Positions 1 to 8,444 of a stretch of 55,935 bases of DNA are shown here, piece after piece (position 1 is the first letter of the stretch; each line of letters starts with the position of its first letter). This DNA is from Actinomycetota bacterium. GTDB lineage: Bacteria > Actinomycetota > Actinomycetes > Nanopelagicales > Nanopelagicaceae. The translations under genes and the position numbers were made by a program. The notes below the pieces were generated by a model. It searched no databases, was not told the DNA's origin, and worked only from the letters and a program-made list of their open reading frames with translations. The DNA lies in assembly GCA_003151395.1 (NCBI GenBank), contig PLXJ01000015.1, positions 59,265-115,199 of the forward strand, in the 5' to 3' direction.

Positions 1-62
1 AAGTTGGGTTAGGAGATCCACATCGGATTTTTAGATCAGCGCGCGAAGGTGGGCTCACTTGA
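1..62 (+). CDS. C-terminal tail of a tad-locus gene, probably TadA/CpaF ATPase (partial)
   Basis: Only the last 19 codons are inside the window, read in the frame of position 3 and ending at TGA 60-62. The peptide ends in DPHRIFRSAREGGLT. The assignment to the pilus-assembly ATPase TadA/CpaF rests on position only: in actinobacterial tad operons that ATPase directly precedes tadB, and the stop overlaps the tadB start by one base (TGATG). No ATPase motif is visible here, so the name is an inference. Confidence 0.4.
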   Translation, partial: VGLGDPHRIFRSAREGGLT

Positions 63-937
63 TGCTTAGCGGCAGGCGTGAAGATCGCAAATCTTTCGGT
101 GGTCGACTAAGAACGTTCCCAGCCCATGAAGGAACTTCAATTGCTCATGTAAATTCCCCAAGTATTCATGTCAACACAACTGGTGAATTTCCCAGTCATC
201 AGAAACCATCGAAGGGTGAATTTAGATATAAGCAGTCAATCCTCTTTGTTTTTATTGGTTTCACTTTAGGCAATCTGATTCTGGGTGAGAAGTTATTGGC
301 ACTTGTTTTTGCTTTTGTTGGTGGACTCCTTCCTTCACTCCTCCAAAAACGTCGCAAGGATCGGAACCAGGCACTGCTTGGAAAGTTGTGGCCAGAACTC
401 TTGGATCACATGATCTCTGGGCTTCGCTCGGGATTGTCAATCGCAGAAACTCTTTCAGGATTGGCAACGAGAGGTCCAGAGGTGTCGCGTCCAATATTCA
501 AGGAATGCCAATCACAGTTGACTTCCGGGAACGATATCGGGTTGGTCTTTGATTTCATCAAAACCTCTTTCAATGATCCGATAGCCGACCAAGTCTGTGA
601 GGTATTGGATTTCGCACGAAGTACGGGAAGTCGGGACACTGCGATCACGTTACGGACGCTAGGCGATTTCATTCGCAGCGACATTTCGGTTCGTGGCGAG
701 ATAGAAGCAAAATTGAGTTGGGTCAAGAATTCTGCGCTTGTGGCTGCTATTGCGCCTTGGATCCTGCTGCTTATTCTCTCTTCGCAACCGAGCACCGTTC
801 AGGCATTCGCAACTAGTACGGGAATTCTGATACTGCTCACCGGTGTATTTATGTGCGCTTTGGCGTATTTCTGGATGTCCCGAGTTGGTCGCGTACAGAT
901 GGTTCCTCGAATTTTCCTCACAAAGGGTCGCTCGTGA
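62..937 (+). CDS. tadB: TadB-like type II secretion F-domain protein
   Basis: A 291-residue inner-membrane protein of the Flp/Tad pilus assembly platform. The first ~55 residues are polar and variable, followed by a hydrophobic pair (about 58-92), a cytoplasmic T2SSF domain (about 105-225, with the helix LWPELLDHMISGLRSGLSIAETL) and two C-terminal membrane helices. I place the start at ATG 62, which overlaps the previous stop as TGATG; TTG 59 is the alternative. The stop overlaps the following gene. In Tad systems TadB and TadC form the membrane platform moved by the TadA ATPase. Family is clear; the symbol is by locus context. Confidence 0.82.
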   Translation: MLSGRREDRKSFGGRLRTFPAHEGTSIAHVNSPSIHVNTTGEFPSHQKPSKGEFRYKQSILFVFIGFTLGNLILGEKLLALVFAFVGGLLPSLLQKRRKDRNQALLGKLWPELLDHMISGLRSGLSIAETLSGLATRGPEVSRPIFKECQSQLTSGNDIGLVFDFIKTSFNDPIADQVCEVLDFARSTGSRDTAITLRTLGDFIRSDISVRGEIEAKLSWVKNSALVAAIAPWILLLILSSQPSTVQAFATSTGILILLTGVFMCALAYFWMSRVGRVQMVPRIFLTKGRS

Positions 938-1521
938 GGACGCTCCTTGCATTGATCGCATTGGCACCCGTCCTCGTTGTTGCGCTCAATGTCCTTTGGG
1001 AGGAATTTCGACTTGAGATGGTCACTGGTTATGACGAAGTGAGCCATAAAGTGGAAAATAAAAAATCCAGAGCACGGATTGAGTTGGAGTTCCCAATGAT
1101 CGTTGAACTTTTTGCGATCTTGCTGGCAGGAAATCAGAGTCCCGCAACGGCGTTGGATCATATTAGCCAACGTACTGAAGGAGAATTTGCGACGGTGTTA
1201 CGTGAAGCCGTACTAGAGATACGCCAAGGTGCAAATTTTGCACAGGCTCTTGATCTCTTGAGCGCTCGTATTCAATCACCAATGGTTCGACGTTTTTGTG
1301 ACTCATTGATGATCGCGGTTGAACGTGGCTCCCCTCTCATAGATGTGGTTAATCGCCAGGTAGAGGAGGTGCGTAACGAACAACGCTCTAGGTTGTTAGC
1401 AGCGGCAGGTAAAGCCGAAATTGCACTCATGATTCCAGTCGTCTTTCTCATCTTGCCGATCTCGGTTTTGTTTGCGTTATGGCCCTCTTACTTTTCACTA
1501 GGAAGGAGCATTGGCTTTTAA
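934..1521 (+). CDS. tadC: TadC-like type II secretion F-domain protein
   Basis: A 195-residue membrane protein, second F-domain component of the Tad pilus platform. It starts with a hydrophobic helix (RTLLALIALAPVLVVAL), continues with a cytoplasmic T2SSF domain including the segment IQSPMVRRFCDSLMIAVERGSPL, and ends in a hydrophobic helix (IALMIPVVFLILPISVLFAL). GTG 934 overlaps the TGA stop of tadB (935-937), the same coupling used along this operon; a longer frame from 853 would run deep into tadB and is not needed. Expected partner of TadB. Confidence 0.82.
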   Translation: MRTLLALIALAPVLVVALNVLWEEFRLEMVTGYDEVSHKVENKKSRARIELEFPMIVELFAILLAGNQSPATALDHISQRTEGEFATVLREAVLEIRQGANFAQALDLLSARIQSPMVRRFCDSLMIAVERGSPLIDVVNRQVEEVRNEQRSRLLAAAGKAEIALMIPVVFLILPISVLFALWPSYFSLGRSIGF

Positions 1522-1568
1522 GTAATTTTTTTATGATACCCGAGTAACTATTGTGAGGAGAGCAGGAG

Positions 1569-1826
1569 ATGAAAGAGCTACTTGAAATGAAATTGAGCGC
1601 CACTAGGAGGCGTAGCCTAAAGGCACTGGATGAATTCCGGTGCAAAATAACCAAAACCATGATTTTGGTGAGCAAAACTCTTAGGAACGAACGAGGAGAT
1701 GTTCCAGGTTGGGTCCTAGTAGTTCTTATGACTACTGGGTTGGTAACTGGGATTTGGACGCTTGCCGCTCCGCGAATTGATTCAATACTTCGCAATTCGC
1801 TCGATTCCATGAATGGAATTAGATGA
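1569..1826 (+). CDS. Small pilin-like membrane protein of the tad locus
   Basis: An 85-residue protein with a basic N-terminal half and one membrane segment near the C terminus (GWVLVVLMTTGLVTGIWTLA) preceded by NERGDVP. The RNERG-then-hydrophobic layout resembles the class III leader/pilin region of Flp-type and TadE-type pseudopilins, so this is the best candidate for the pilin or a pseudopilin in the visible part of the locus. The classical Flp motif (GxxxxEY) is not present. A GAGGAG-type ribosome binding site lies before ATG 1569; the stop overlaps the next start as ATGA. Confidence 0.6.
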   Translation: MKELLEMKLSATRRRSLKALDEFRCKITKTMILVSKTLRNERGDVPGWVLVVLMTTGLVTGIWTLAAPRIDSILRNSLDSMNGIR

Positions 1827-2194
1827 GTGATTCGGAGGCTAAGCGGAAGTGGTTGCGTGATTTACAGGCAGAAGATGGAAATGTCGAAAGCGCTCTCGTT
1901 CTGATTCCTCTGATGATTCTCTTTCTAACGGTGGCACAAATTGGCTTAGCAGCATATTCACGTACTACCGCTGGAGAGCTAAGCCAAGGGGCGGTGGCAT
2001 ATTCCGCTATGGGTATTCCACAGTCTCTCTCGACTCAGAGTGGCTCCAAATCTACGCAAACGCTCATTGCCCTGCCGCTCCCCGGAGGGGGGTCGATTCT
2101 TGTTGGGCAGGAAGAGACCCGTCTCCCATCAATCACCCCACTTTTGCCTGCCGGGGATAACTTTGATTCAACTGGAATCGCGGTTCAAGAATGA
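1823..2194 (+). CDS. TadE-like pseudopilin
   Basis: A 123-residue protein with the TadE signature: a short polar N terminus (QAEDGNVESALVL) running into one hydrophobic helix (LIPLMILFLTVAQIGLAAY), then an extracytoplasmic domain. The Glu of the NVES segment matches the conserved Glu five positions into pilin hydrophobic stretches. Coupled by four-base ATGA overlaps to the genes on both sides. TadE-like proteins are minor pilins or pilus-assembly factors in Tad systems; which role applies here cannot be read from sequence. Confidence 0.7.
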   Translation: MSDSEAKRKWLRDLQAEDGNVESALVLIPLMILFLTVAQIGLAAYSRTTAGELSQGAVAYSAMGIPQSLSTQSGSKSTQTLIALPLPGGGSILVGQEETRLPSITPLLPAGDNFDSTGIAVQE

Positions 2195-2673
2195 GGTCTA
2201 AATCCCTTTGGAGGTGCGAACCAGCTATTCGCATAGGTCGGAAAATGTGTAGTGAAAGAGGAAGTGCGGTGATCGAATTCATTCTGTTGGCAGTACCACT
2301 TTTTATCCCTCTCACAATTTATTTCGGAGTCGTGCACTCGAGCTCTACTATCAGTAGCGATCTACATAATTTGGCTCGTCAGAGTGCGCGCGCATTTATT
2401 ACCAGTTCAAACGAGAGTTATGAAGTGGCGCGATTGCAAAGTGTTCTCAATCAATTTGAAAGTCGAGTCTTTATTCCGAGCGGAATCAATGAAATCCCAG
2501 TTGTCCAGGTCGAATGTTCTGCAACTCCATGTTTAACTCCAGACGCCAGAGTAAAAGTCACCGCTTCACTCATTCATCGTCAAAGTAATCTCGCCGGCAT
2601 CTTTCGCTTTATATCGACTCCAGAACGGCAATTTTCCGAAAGCGATGTGCAGATTGTCGACGCCTGGAGGTGA
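2191..2673 (+). CDS. TadE-like pseudopilin
   Basis: A 160-residue protein with a clear TadE/pilin N-terminal region: CSERGSAVIEF followed by a hydrophobic helix (ILLAVPLFIPLTIYF), then about 110 extracytoplasmic residues with two Cys (VECSATPC) that could form a disulfide. The ~18 residues before the ERGSAVIEF motif are basic and cytoplasmic. It overlaps the previous gene by four bases (ATGA). Same operon and probable minor-pilin role as the preceding TadE-like gene. Confidence 0.75.
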   Translation: MRSKSLWRCEPAIRIGRKMCSERGSAVIEFILLAVPLFIPLTIYFGVVHSSSTISSDLHNLARQSARAFITSSNESYEVARLQSVLNQFESRVFIPSGINEIPVVQVECSATPCLTPDARVKVTASLIHRQSNLAGIFRFISTPERQFSESDVQIVDAWR

Positions 2674-2678
2674 AATTC

Positions 2679-3161
2679 ATGCCTTTGAAAATTCTCCATG
2701 ATGAGGCTGGGAGTCTTGTGGTTCTTATTTTTACGCTCTTCCTGCTGATGTTGATTTCATCATTAGCGGTCATAGATGATTCCGATACATTTTTAGCCAA
2801 ACGCGAGCTAATCGCGATTGGAGAGGTAGCGATCACCCGAGCGGCACATCAAATTTCACTAAGCCGGTACTACTCGGGGAATATTTTGATGGATACATCA
2901 GGGGCTGATGGAGCACAGTTTCGGATCCCTATTGATTGCCCGGCAGCTTTCCTAGCCTTCCAATCTGAAGTCACTAATTCACTTCTTCGTACTCACTCGA
3001 TCGAAATTTCATCTTGGAGTTGCCAGGGGGATGAAGTAGCGGGAACACTTCAAGTAAGGCTCCCATTATTAATTAAACTGCCTTTTGGGATCGGGAGCGA
3101 TGGAACGGCCATCATTTCAACTGTCGGTGCTACCTCGATTATTGGAGGCGCGAGAGGTTAG
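2679..3161 (+). CDS. TadG-like / pseudopilin-like tad-locus protein
   Basis: About 160 residues: DEAGSLVVLIFTLFLLMLISSLAVID is typical of the N terminus of TadG-type (Flp pilus assembly) proteins in actinobacteria, with an ~120-residue outer domain containing two Cys. I prefer ATG 2679 because GGAGG (2666-2670) lies eight bases upstream; GTG 2670, overlapping the previous stop, is the alternative and adds three residues. Last gene of the tad operon; a 30-base gap separates it from prfB. Confidence 0.68.
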   Translation: MPLKILHDEAGSLVVLIFTLFLLMLISSLAVIDDSDTFLAKRELIAIGEVAITRAAHQISLSRYYSGNILMDTSGADGAQFRIPIDCPAAFLAFQSEVTNSLLRTHSIEISSWSCQGDEVAGTLQVRLPLLIKLPFGIGSDGTAIISTVGATSIIGGARG

Positions 3162-3179
3162 AGCGGTTACTTAACCCAT

Positions 3180-3185
3180 TACTCT
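3180..3185 (+). promoter_or_regulatory. -10 box of a leaderless prfB promoter
   Basis: TACTCT followed by six bases and then the prfB ATG (3192). There is no Shine-Dalgarno before prfB. The box lies in a near direct repeat (two TTAACCC elements). Confidence 0.45.
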
Positions 3186-3191
3186 TAACCC

Positions 3192-4301
3192 ATGGCTGCG
3201 CGCGAATACCTTCAGGAAGTGAAGCAACTTGACGCCACCTTGGTGAGTATTGAAAAAGTGCTAGACCTACCTAAATTGGAATTGGATGCGATCACGCTCG
3301 AGGCAGAGGCTAGTGTTCCGGATTTATGGGATAACCCAGAAAAGGCACAGGTGGTCACAAGCAAACTCTCTCGAGTGCAAGCAACGATCAACCGGATTAC
3401 GACAATTCGCCGACGGCTGGAGGATATTCCGTTGCTCCTTGAATTGGCCGCGGAGGACAATGATCAGAAGGCGCTTGGCGACACCGGGGCCGAACTCGAC
3501 GACGTAACTCGAGCAATTGGGGACCTTGAAGTTCAAACTTTGCTGAGCGGACAATATGACGAGCGTGATGCGCTTATGACTATTCGTTCTGAAGCAGGTG
3601 GAGTTGAAGCAGCGGATTGGGCGGAAATGTTAAGCCGCATGTATTTTCGTTATTGCGAGCGAAACAATTACAAGGTAGATGTTCTCGAAACCTCATACGC
3701 GGAGGAGGCAGGAATCAAATCCACGACTTTCCGAATTAGCGCTCCCTACGCCTATGGAAAGTTGTCCGTGGAGCAAGGAACTCATCGCCTAGTTCGAATC
3801 TCTCCATTTGATTCCCAGAGCCGTCGACACACCTCCTTTGCGGGTGTAGAGGTGGTGCCGGTCGTAGAGCAGTCGGATCACATTGATATTGACGAAAAAG
3901 AGATTCGCGTCGATGTTTACCGCTCCTCTGGACCGGGCGGGCAGGGCGTAAACACGACGGACTCGGCGGTTCGGATTACTCATATCCCGACCGGAATTGT
4001 CGTTTCGTGTCAGAACGAACGATCACAAATTCAGAATAAGGCGACCGCAATGGCTGTATTGCAGTCAAAGCTCCTAGCTCGTCGTAGGCAGGAAGAGCGC
4101 GCTCGCATTGATGCTCTTAAAGGAGACAACACCGGGTCCTGGGGAAATCAGATGCGCTCTTATGTATTGGCTCCCTATCAAATGGTGAAGGATCTCCGGA
4201 CAGACTTTGAGGTGGGAAATCCAGCGGCGGTCTTGGACGGCGACTTGGAGGGTTTTATTGAGGCCGGAATCAGGTGGCGAATGAGCGGTAATAAGGACTA
4301 A
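3192..4301 (+). CDS. prfB: Peptide chain release factor 2
   Basis: 369 residues, full length for RF2. It terminates translation at UAA and UGA codons. The stop-codon-reading SPF motif ([16 protein letters not shown]) and the peptidyl-tRNA-hydrolysing GGQ motif ([10 protein letters not shown]) are both present, with the N-terminal helical domain ahead. The reading frame is uninterrupted: the in-frame UGA and programmed +1 shift found in E. coli prfB are absent, so that autoregulation does not operate here. No Shine-Dalgarno; a -10-like box lies directly upstream. The last six codons (MSGNKD) and stop are the first unit of a 20-base tandem repeat. Confidence 0.96.
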   Translation: MAAREYLQEVKQLDATLVSIEKVLDLPKLELDAITLEAEASVPDLWDNPEKAQVVTSKLSRVQATINRITTIRRRLEDIPLLLELAAEDNDQKALGDTGAELDDVTRAIGDLEVQTLLSGQYDERDALMTIRSEAGGVEAADWAEMLSRMYFRYCERNNYKVDVLETSYAEEAGIKSTTFRISAPYAYGKLSVEQGTHRLVRISPFDSQSRRHTSFAGVEVVPVVEQSDHIDIDEKEIRVDVYRSSGPGGQGVNTTDSAVRITHIPTGIVVSCQNERSQIQNKATAMAVLQSKLLARRRQEERARIDALKGDNTGSWGNQMRSYVLAPYQMVKDLRTDFEVGNPAAVLDGDLEGFIEAGIRWRMSGNKD

Positions 4302-4380
4302 TAAGCGGTAATAAGGACTAATAAGCGGTAACAAGGACTAATAAGCGGTAACAAGGATTCATAAGCGGTAACAAGGATTA
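4281..4380 (+). repeat. Five tandem copies of a 20-base unit spanning the prfB stop
   Basis: Units at 4281-4300, 4301-4320, 4321-4340, 4341-4360 and 4361-4380, each close to ATAAGCGGTAATAAGGACTA. Unit 1 encodes MSGNKD plus the first two bases of the prfB stop codon. Units differ by 1-3 substitutions. Because the unit is not a multiple of three and holds several TAA triplets, stops occur in all three frames. No spacers, so not CRISPR. Confidence 0.95.
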
Positions 4381-4562
4381 ATGTCTTGGATATTGCGAAC
4401 CAAGGGTTCAATCGATCGCCGTGAACCCGATTTGCCCATATTTATGCACTTTTTCACAGTCAATCCAGCACCGATCTACCCAAGAACGGTCGGATTCCTA
4501 ACTAAACTGGCGGGGTACCCTCGCCCTAGTGTTAGACCTCGTCATGAGCCCAGGAGTCTTAA

Positions 4563-5252
4563 GTGATCAAATTTGAGAACGTCACCAAGATTTATCCGAA
4601 GCAGGAGCGAGCAGCGCTCGACAGGGTCGACTTGGAAATTCTCAAAGGTGAATTTGTCTTCTTGGTAGGGCTCTCCGGTTCAGGGAAGTCGACCTTTCTT
4701 CGTCTGGTCCTTCGCGAAGACCAGCCAACGAGTGGAAATATTATTGTTGCCGGCAAGGAGCTCGGGACGTTGGCGGCTCATAAGGTGCCAGAACTTCGTC
4801 GCCAGGTTGGGACCGTCTTTCAAGACTTTCGGTTGTTACCCAATAAAACGGTCACAGAGAATGTTGCTTTCACCTTGCATGTTCTTGGATATTCCCAGAA
4901 GGAAATAAATCGGGAGGTACCCGAGGTTCTTGAAATGGTTGGCTTGGAAGAAAAAGGTGATCGCAAGCCAAGTGAACTTTCGGGCGGTGAACAGCAGCGG
5001 GTGGCGATAGCTCGGGCATATGTGAGTCGACCTATGATTTTGATTGCAGATGAGCCAACCGGAAACTTGGATCCTGCCACAAGCGTCGGGATTATGAAAT
5101 TGCTAGATCGGATAAATAGAGACGGTACAACGGTTGTTATGGCCACCCACGATGCCGGAATCGTTGATCAGATGCGGAAGCGGGTAATTGAACTCGAAAG
5201 CGGCCATGTGATCCGTGACCAAGTTCGAGGGGTCTATGGGTATACCGGCTAG
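4563..5252 (+). CDS. ftsE: Cell division ATP-binding protein FtsE
   Basis: 229-residue ABC ATPase that pairs with FtsX to activate peptidoglycan hydrolases at the division site. Walker [10 protein letters not shown] (about 37-45), ABC signature LSGGEQQR, Walker [14 protein letters not shown] and the H-loop THD are all intact. GTG 4563 with AGGAG (4552-4556) upstream. Followed 62 bases later by ftsX. Sequence between the prfB repeat and this gene (4381-4562) holds a small open frame that I do not consider a gene. Confidence 0.96.
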   Translation: MIKFENVTKIYPKQERAALDRVDLEILKGEFVFLVGLSGSGKSTFLRLVLREDQPTSGNIIVAGKELGTLAAHKVPELRRQVGTVFQDFRLLPNKTVTENVAFTLHVLGYSQKEINREVPEVLEMVGLEEKGDRKPSELSGGEQQRVAIARAYVSRPMILIADEPTGNLDPATSVGIMKLLDRINRDGTTVVMATHDAGIVDQMRKRVIELESGHVIRDQVRGVYGYTG

Positions 5253-5314
5253 AGAAGCGGTGATGGAGACGCAGTGATAATAGAGCAGCACCTAACAGCA
5301 ATGAGGAGGTAACA

Positions 5315-6217
5315 ATGCGCGCAGGTTTCGTATTTAGCGAGGTTCGAATTGGACTCCGCCGAAATCTCACCATGACATTTGCTGTCGTTATCACCGTTGC
5401 TATCTCACTCACGCTACTCGGTGTCGGCTTCCTAGCTAATTCGCAAGTGCGTGTTATGAAGGATTATTGGTATAACAAAATCGAAGTATCTGTATTTTTA
5501 TGTGGATCACTTTCGCAGTCTGCATCCTGCTCCGGAGGTCCGGTTACCGATGCCCAGCGCCTGTCAATTCAAAATGATTTGAAATCTTTGCCCGTCGTTC
5601 AAACAGTTTATTACGAATCACAATCACAGGCGTATCAACATTTTCAAGATCAATTCAAAGGTTCCGCAATTGCTCAAAATGTTACTCCGGATCAGCTCCC
5701 TGAGAGTTTTCGCGTAAAGTTAAAAGATCCAACGCAATTTAATGTTATTCAGAGCGCATTTGCTGGGCGGCCCGGTGTTGATACGGTGCAGGATCAACGG
5801 CAGATTCTTGATAAATTCTTTAAATTGCTTGGCGTACTTCGTGATGGCGCACTTCTGATTGGAATAGTTAGCGTTTTGACGGCTGCCCTCCTTATTAGTA
5901 ATACCTTACGTTTAGCAGCTTTTAGCAGGCGCCGCGAAACGGGTGTTATGAAGCTCGTTGGAGCTTCCTCTTTCTCCATCCAACTCCCATTTCTCTTAGA
6001 GGGTCTAATTTCCGCCATCTTGGGGTGGGCGGTATCGGCAGGTTTGTTGGCGGGATTCAAAACTTTGGTTGATGCAAAAGTGGCGCCATTGCTCTCCTTT
6101 ACCCGGTTCTTTCGTTGGACGGATGTATGGGTTGCGTCAGGCGGATTATTAGCTGTTGGGCTCTTGGTCTCTTCCCTTGCGTCGGTGGCCACCTTACGGA
6201 AATATTTAAAGGTCTGA
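5315..6217 (+). CDS. ftsX: Cell division protein FtsX
   Basis: 300 residues, typical actinobacterial FtsX: N-terminal cytoplasmic stretch, TM1 (TMTFAVVITVAISLTLLGVGF), an extracytoplasmic domain of about 120 residues with two Cys (LCGS and SCSGG), and three C-terminal membrane helices forming the permease fold (FtsX domain, RRRETGVMKLVGAS). It transmits FtsE ATP hydrolysis to a periplasmic/cell-wall hydrolase. Strong GAGGAGG ribosome binding site 7 bases before ATG 5315. Operon with ftsE. Confidence 0.96.
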   Translation: MRAGFVFSEVRIGLRRNLTMTFAVVITVAISLTLLGVGFLANSQVRVMKDYWYNKIEVSVFLCGSLSQSASCSGGPVTDAQRLSIQNDLKSLPVVQTVYYESQSQAYQHFQDQFKGSAIAQNVTPDQLPESFRVKLKDPTQFNVIQSAFAGRPGVDTVQDQRQILDKFFKLLGVLRDGALLIGIVSVLTAALLISNTLRLAAFSRRRETGVMKLVGASSFSIQLPFLLEGLISAILGWAVSAGLLAGFKTLVDAKVAPLLSFTRFFRWTDVWVASGGLLAVGLLVSSLASVATLRKYLKV

Positions 6218-6301
6218 TTTGGGCTTCGGGGTCATGATTAGAACAAGCGGAGCAACCAAAACAAGCGAAATAAAAAGATGAGGCTGAATTAGTAGGTTCT
6301 T

Positions 6302-7525
6302 ATGACGAATAGTAATTTGGAATTTGATGGCGAGGATGCTGGTTCTTGGATCCAGAGCGATGCGGTGAAGCCGATACCTAATAACCGGTGGCGAGTTCGT
6401 TACGCGGTAGTTTCAATCTTTGTATTAGTTGTCCCAGCTCTTTCCTACGCCGCAGGTTATTTAGTGGGCGATCACAAGCACCCTCCTTCAATCGTCGACC
6501 AAGCGATCTCTCGAGTATCTTCGGGGGACCCACACTCCCCGACTCAAGTGTTGCTACAACGGGCTGCGATTGAAGCCGTCCTCAAAGCTACGAAGGATCG
6601 TTGGTCCAATTACTTTCCACCTGTGGCTGCATCGGAATTTGATGCCACATTACAAGGGCGCTATTCGGGAATTGGAATCTGGCTCCGCCAAACGCCAACG
6701 AGCGCCCTCGAAATTTCAAGTGTTCAGCCGAATTCACCAGCATCACGTGCCGGGATAAAGGTTTCGGATCAGCTATTGGCCGTCGATGGTGCAGATGTCA
6801 CAAATGCGACTGTTGCAGATGCGATCGCAGCGCTTCGAGGAAATCCGAACACAGCGGTGGGGTTAAGGCTGCAACGGGGTGTCGGAGTCTTTAATGTATC
6901 TATAAAGCGCGCTTCGGTTCTTACAGGCGATGTTCTTGCTTCCCAAGTTGCTCCTAAGACTTTATACATTCAAGTTTCCGCAATCTCACTCCACTCTGCC
7001 GCCGATGTCGCGACTGCTTTGGAAAAGTATCCGCACTCGCGTGGTGTCATTTTGGATTTACGAGATGATCCCGGCGGAGTATTAAGTGAGGCGGTTACCT
7101 TAGTCTCTGAATTCTTAAGCCCTGGGCCGATAGTTTCTTATTCCCGCAAAGACGGCGTTCCACAGGTCATGAGTTCGACTAATACATCCCCTGATACGGC
7201 TCCACTCGTCGTCCTCATCAATAGCGGCACGGCAAGTTCTGCCGAGGTAATCGCCGGAGTTCTGCAGGATCGAAATAGAGCGGTCGTCATTGGAGATCAG
7301 AGCTACGGGAAAGGTACGGTTCAAGAGAGCACAACATTGACTGATGGTTCACAGTTAGAGATAACTGTCGGTCAATATCACTTACCCTCGGGGCGCGCGA
7401 TCGACCAGGTAGGAATTACTCCTGACCTCAAGGTCTCCGAGAGCGCCGAGATTTCAAAAGCGATATCAATCCTTGCCGGTTTAGTTGCTCTAGATTCTGG
7501 AAAAGCTGCTCCCGTCAAAAAGTAA
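6302..7525 (+). CDS. PDZ-domain S41 (C-terminal processing) peptidase
   Basis: 407 residues. One N-terminal membrane anchor (about 35-55, VSIFVLVVPALSYAAGYLV) places the enzyme outside the membrane. A PDZ domain (about 120-210) precedes the S41 core. The catalytic Ser-Lys dyad is visible: S312 in NSGTASSAE and K337 in SYGKGTV, 25 residues apart as in the Prc/CtpA family. It should cleave C-terminal tails of envelope proteins. Its place next to ftsEX is common in actinobacteria and suggests a link to the division or cell-wall hydrolase machinery, which is inference. Confidence 0.92.
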   Translation: MTNSNLEFDGEDAGSWIQSDAVKPIPNNRWRVRYAVVSIFVLVVPALSYAAGYLVGDHKHPPSIVDQAISRVSSGDPHSPTQVLLQRAAIEAVLKATKDRWSNYFPPVAASEFDATLQGRYSGIGIWLRQTPTSALEISSVQPNSPASRAGIKVSDQLLAVDGADVTNATVADAIAALRGNPNTAVGLRLQRGVGVFNVSIKRASVLTGDVLASQVAPKTLYIQVSAISLHSAADVATALEKYPHSRGVILDLRDDPGGVLSEAVTLVSEFLSPGPIVSYSRKDGVPQVMSSTNTSPDTAPLVVLINSGTASSAEVIAGVLQDRNRAVVIGDQSYGKGTVQESTTLTDGSQLEITVGQYHLPSGRAIDQVGITPDLKVSESAEISKAISILAGLVALDSGKAAPVKK

Positions 7526-7749
7526 GAATTTGCTCAGGTTAGACAATTGGCTTCACTCCTTGTGGCGCCAAGTGTGGAACGACCTCGATTGCCAAGATGT
7601 GTCATCTTTGTGCAGCAAAATGAAATCAATCTCGAGATTTTCCGCCTTTCCCGTAGCGGAACACCTAAACCCAAAAATTTTCTAACTATTGTGCAGGTAC
7701 CATTGACCCCTATTGGTCCAGATAAAGAGAGCGAAAGGTGGGTGATGAA

Positions 7750-8226
7750 ATGGTCAAAGAGATCGGACGTAGATTAATTGCGCAAAATAAGAGTGCGCGC
7801 CACGACTATTTCATCGAGGATGTCTGGGAATGCGGGATCATGTTGACCGGCACGGAAGTTAAGTCTCTTCGGGCTGGACGCGCTTCCATCATCGATGGTT
7901 TTGCGATGATGAATCATGGCGAATTGTGGTTGAGTAATGTGCATATTCCTGAGTACACCGAAGGGACGTGGAACAATCACACGCCAAGGCGCGATCGAAA
8001 ATTGTTGATGCACAAAAAAGAGATCGACAAAATCGCTGGGATTATTAAGCAAGGCGGGCTAACTCTCGTACCACTCTCGCTCTACTTCAAAGATGGAAAA
8101 GCCAAGGTAGAACTTGCACTTGCGAAGGGTAAGAAGGCCCATGATAAGAGAGAATCGTTGAAGGAGAAAGAGGCTAACCGAGAGATGGCGCGCGGGCTGT
8201 CGCGGAGGACTTCAGGAAAAGATTGA
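7750..8226 (+). CDS. smpB: SsrA-binding protein SmpB
   Basis: 158 residues. SmpB binds the tRNA-like end of tmRNA and carries it into stalled ribosomes. Family landmarks: [63 protein letters not shown] with the basic C-terminal tail needed for decoding-centre entry. I choose ATG 7750 ([14 protein letters not shown]) with AAAGGTGG about 10 bases upstream; GTG 7738 would add four residues. The tmRNA gene itself starts 218 bases downstream, so both trans-translation partners are adjacent. Confidence 0.96.
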   Translation: MVKEIGRRLIAQNKSARHDYFIEDVWECGIMLTGTEVKSLRAGRASIIDGFAMMNHGELWLSNVHIPEYTEGTWNNHTPRRDRKLLMHKKEIDKIAGIIKQGGLTLVPLSLYFKDGKAKVELALAKGKKAHDKRESLKEKEANREMARGLSRRTSGKD

Positions 8227-8284
8227 TACACAACACCTTTAGGGGCTGAGTTTCAGGGAAGGAAATTTTAGAAAGCCTCGAGCA

Positions 8285-8396
8285 CCAAGAACGGCGAGAA
8301 CCAAGAACGGCGAGAACCAAGAACGGCGAGAACCAAGAACGGCGAGAACCAAGAACGGCGAGAAGCAAGAACGGCGAGAAGCAAGAATCGCCGTTA
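8285..8396 (+). repeat. 16-base tandem repeat between smpB and ssrA
   Basis: Six copies of CCAAGAACGGCGAGAA (8285-8380; the sixth begins with G instead of C) plus a degenerate seventh (8381-8396). The end of the array forms a hairpin: AACGGCGA (8370-8377) pairs with TCGCCGTT (8388-8395) across a ten-base loop. No T-run follows. Lies upstream of the tmRNA promoter region. Confidence 0.95.
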
Positions 8397-8412
8397 CCAC
8401 AATTGGCAAGAA

Positions 8413-8440
8413 TTGACTTAGAATTGGCGCGCAACCTAAC
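8413..8440 (+). promoter_or_regulatory. Possible ssrA promoter
   Basis: TTGACT (8413-8418) is a good -35 match. The -10 region is weak (CCTAAC, 8435-8440, 16-base spacer), ending only four bases before the mature 5' end, so the transcript may start slightly downstream or use another box. Confidence 0.35.
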
Positions 8441-8444
8441 CCAC

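Noticed and set aside
3192-3290. Programmed +1 frameshift in prfB
   Set aside because: The RF2 frame is continuous from ATG 3192 and no in-frame TGA with a slippery CTT appears near the N terminus.
4381-4566. 61-codon open frame between the prfB repeat and ftsE
   Set aside because: It begins right after the repeat array, has no ribosome binding site or recognisable domain, and overlaps the ftsE start; composition looks non-coding.
7547-7777. 76-codon open frame before smpB
   Set aside because: No family resemblance, no ribosome binding site, and it runs into smpB in another frame.
8285-8396. CRISPR array
   Set aside because: Units are directly adjacent with no unique spacers; no cas genes in the window.
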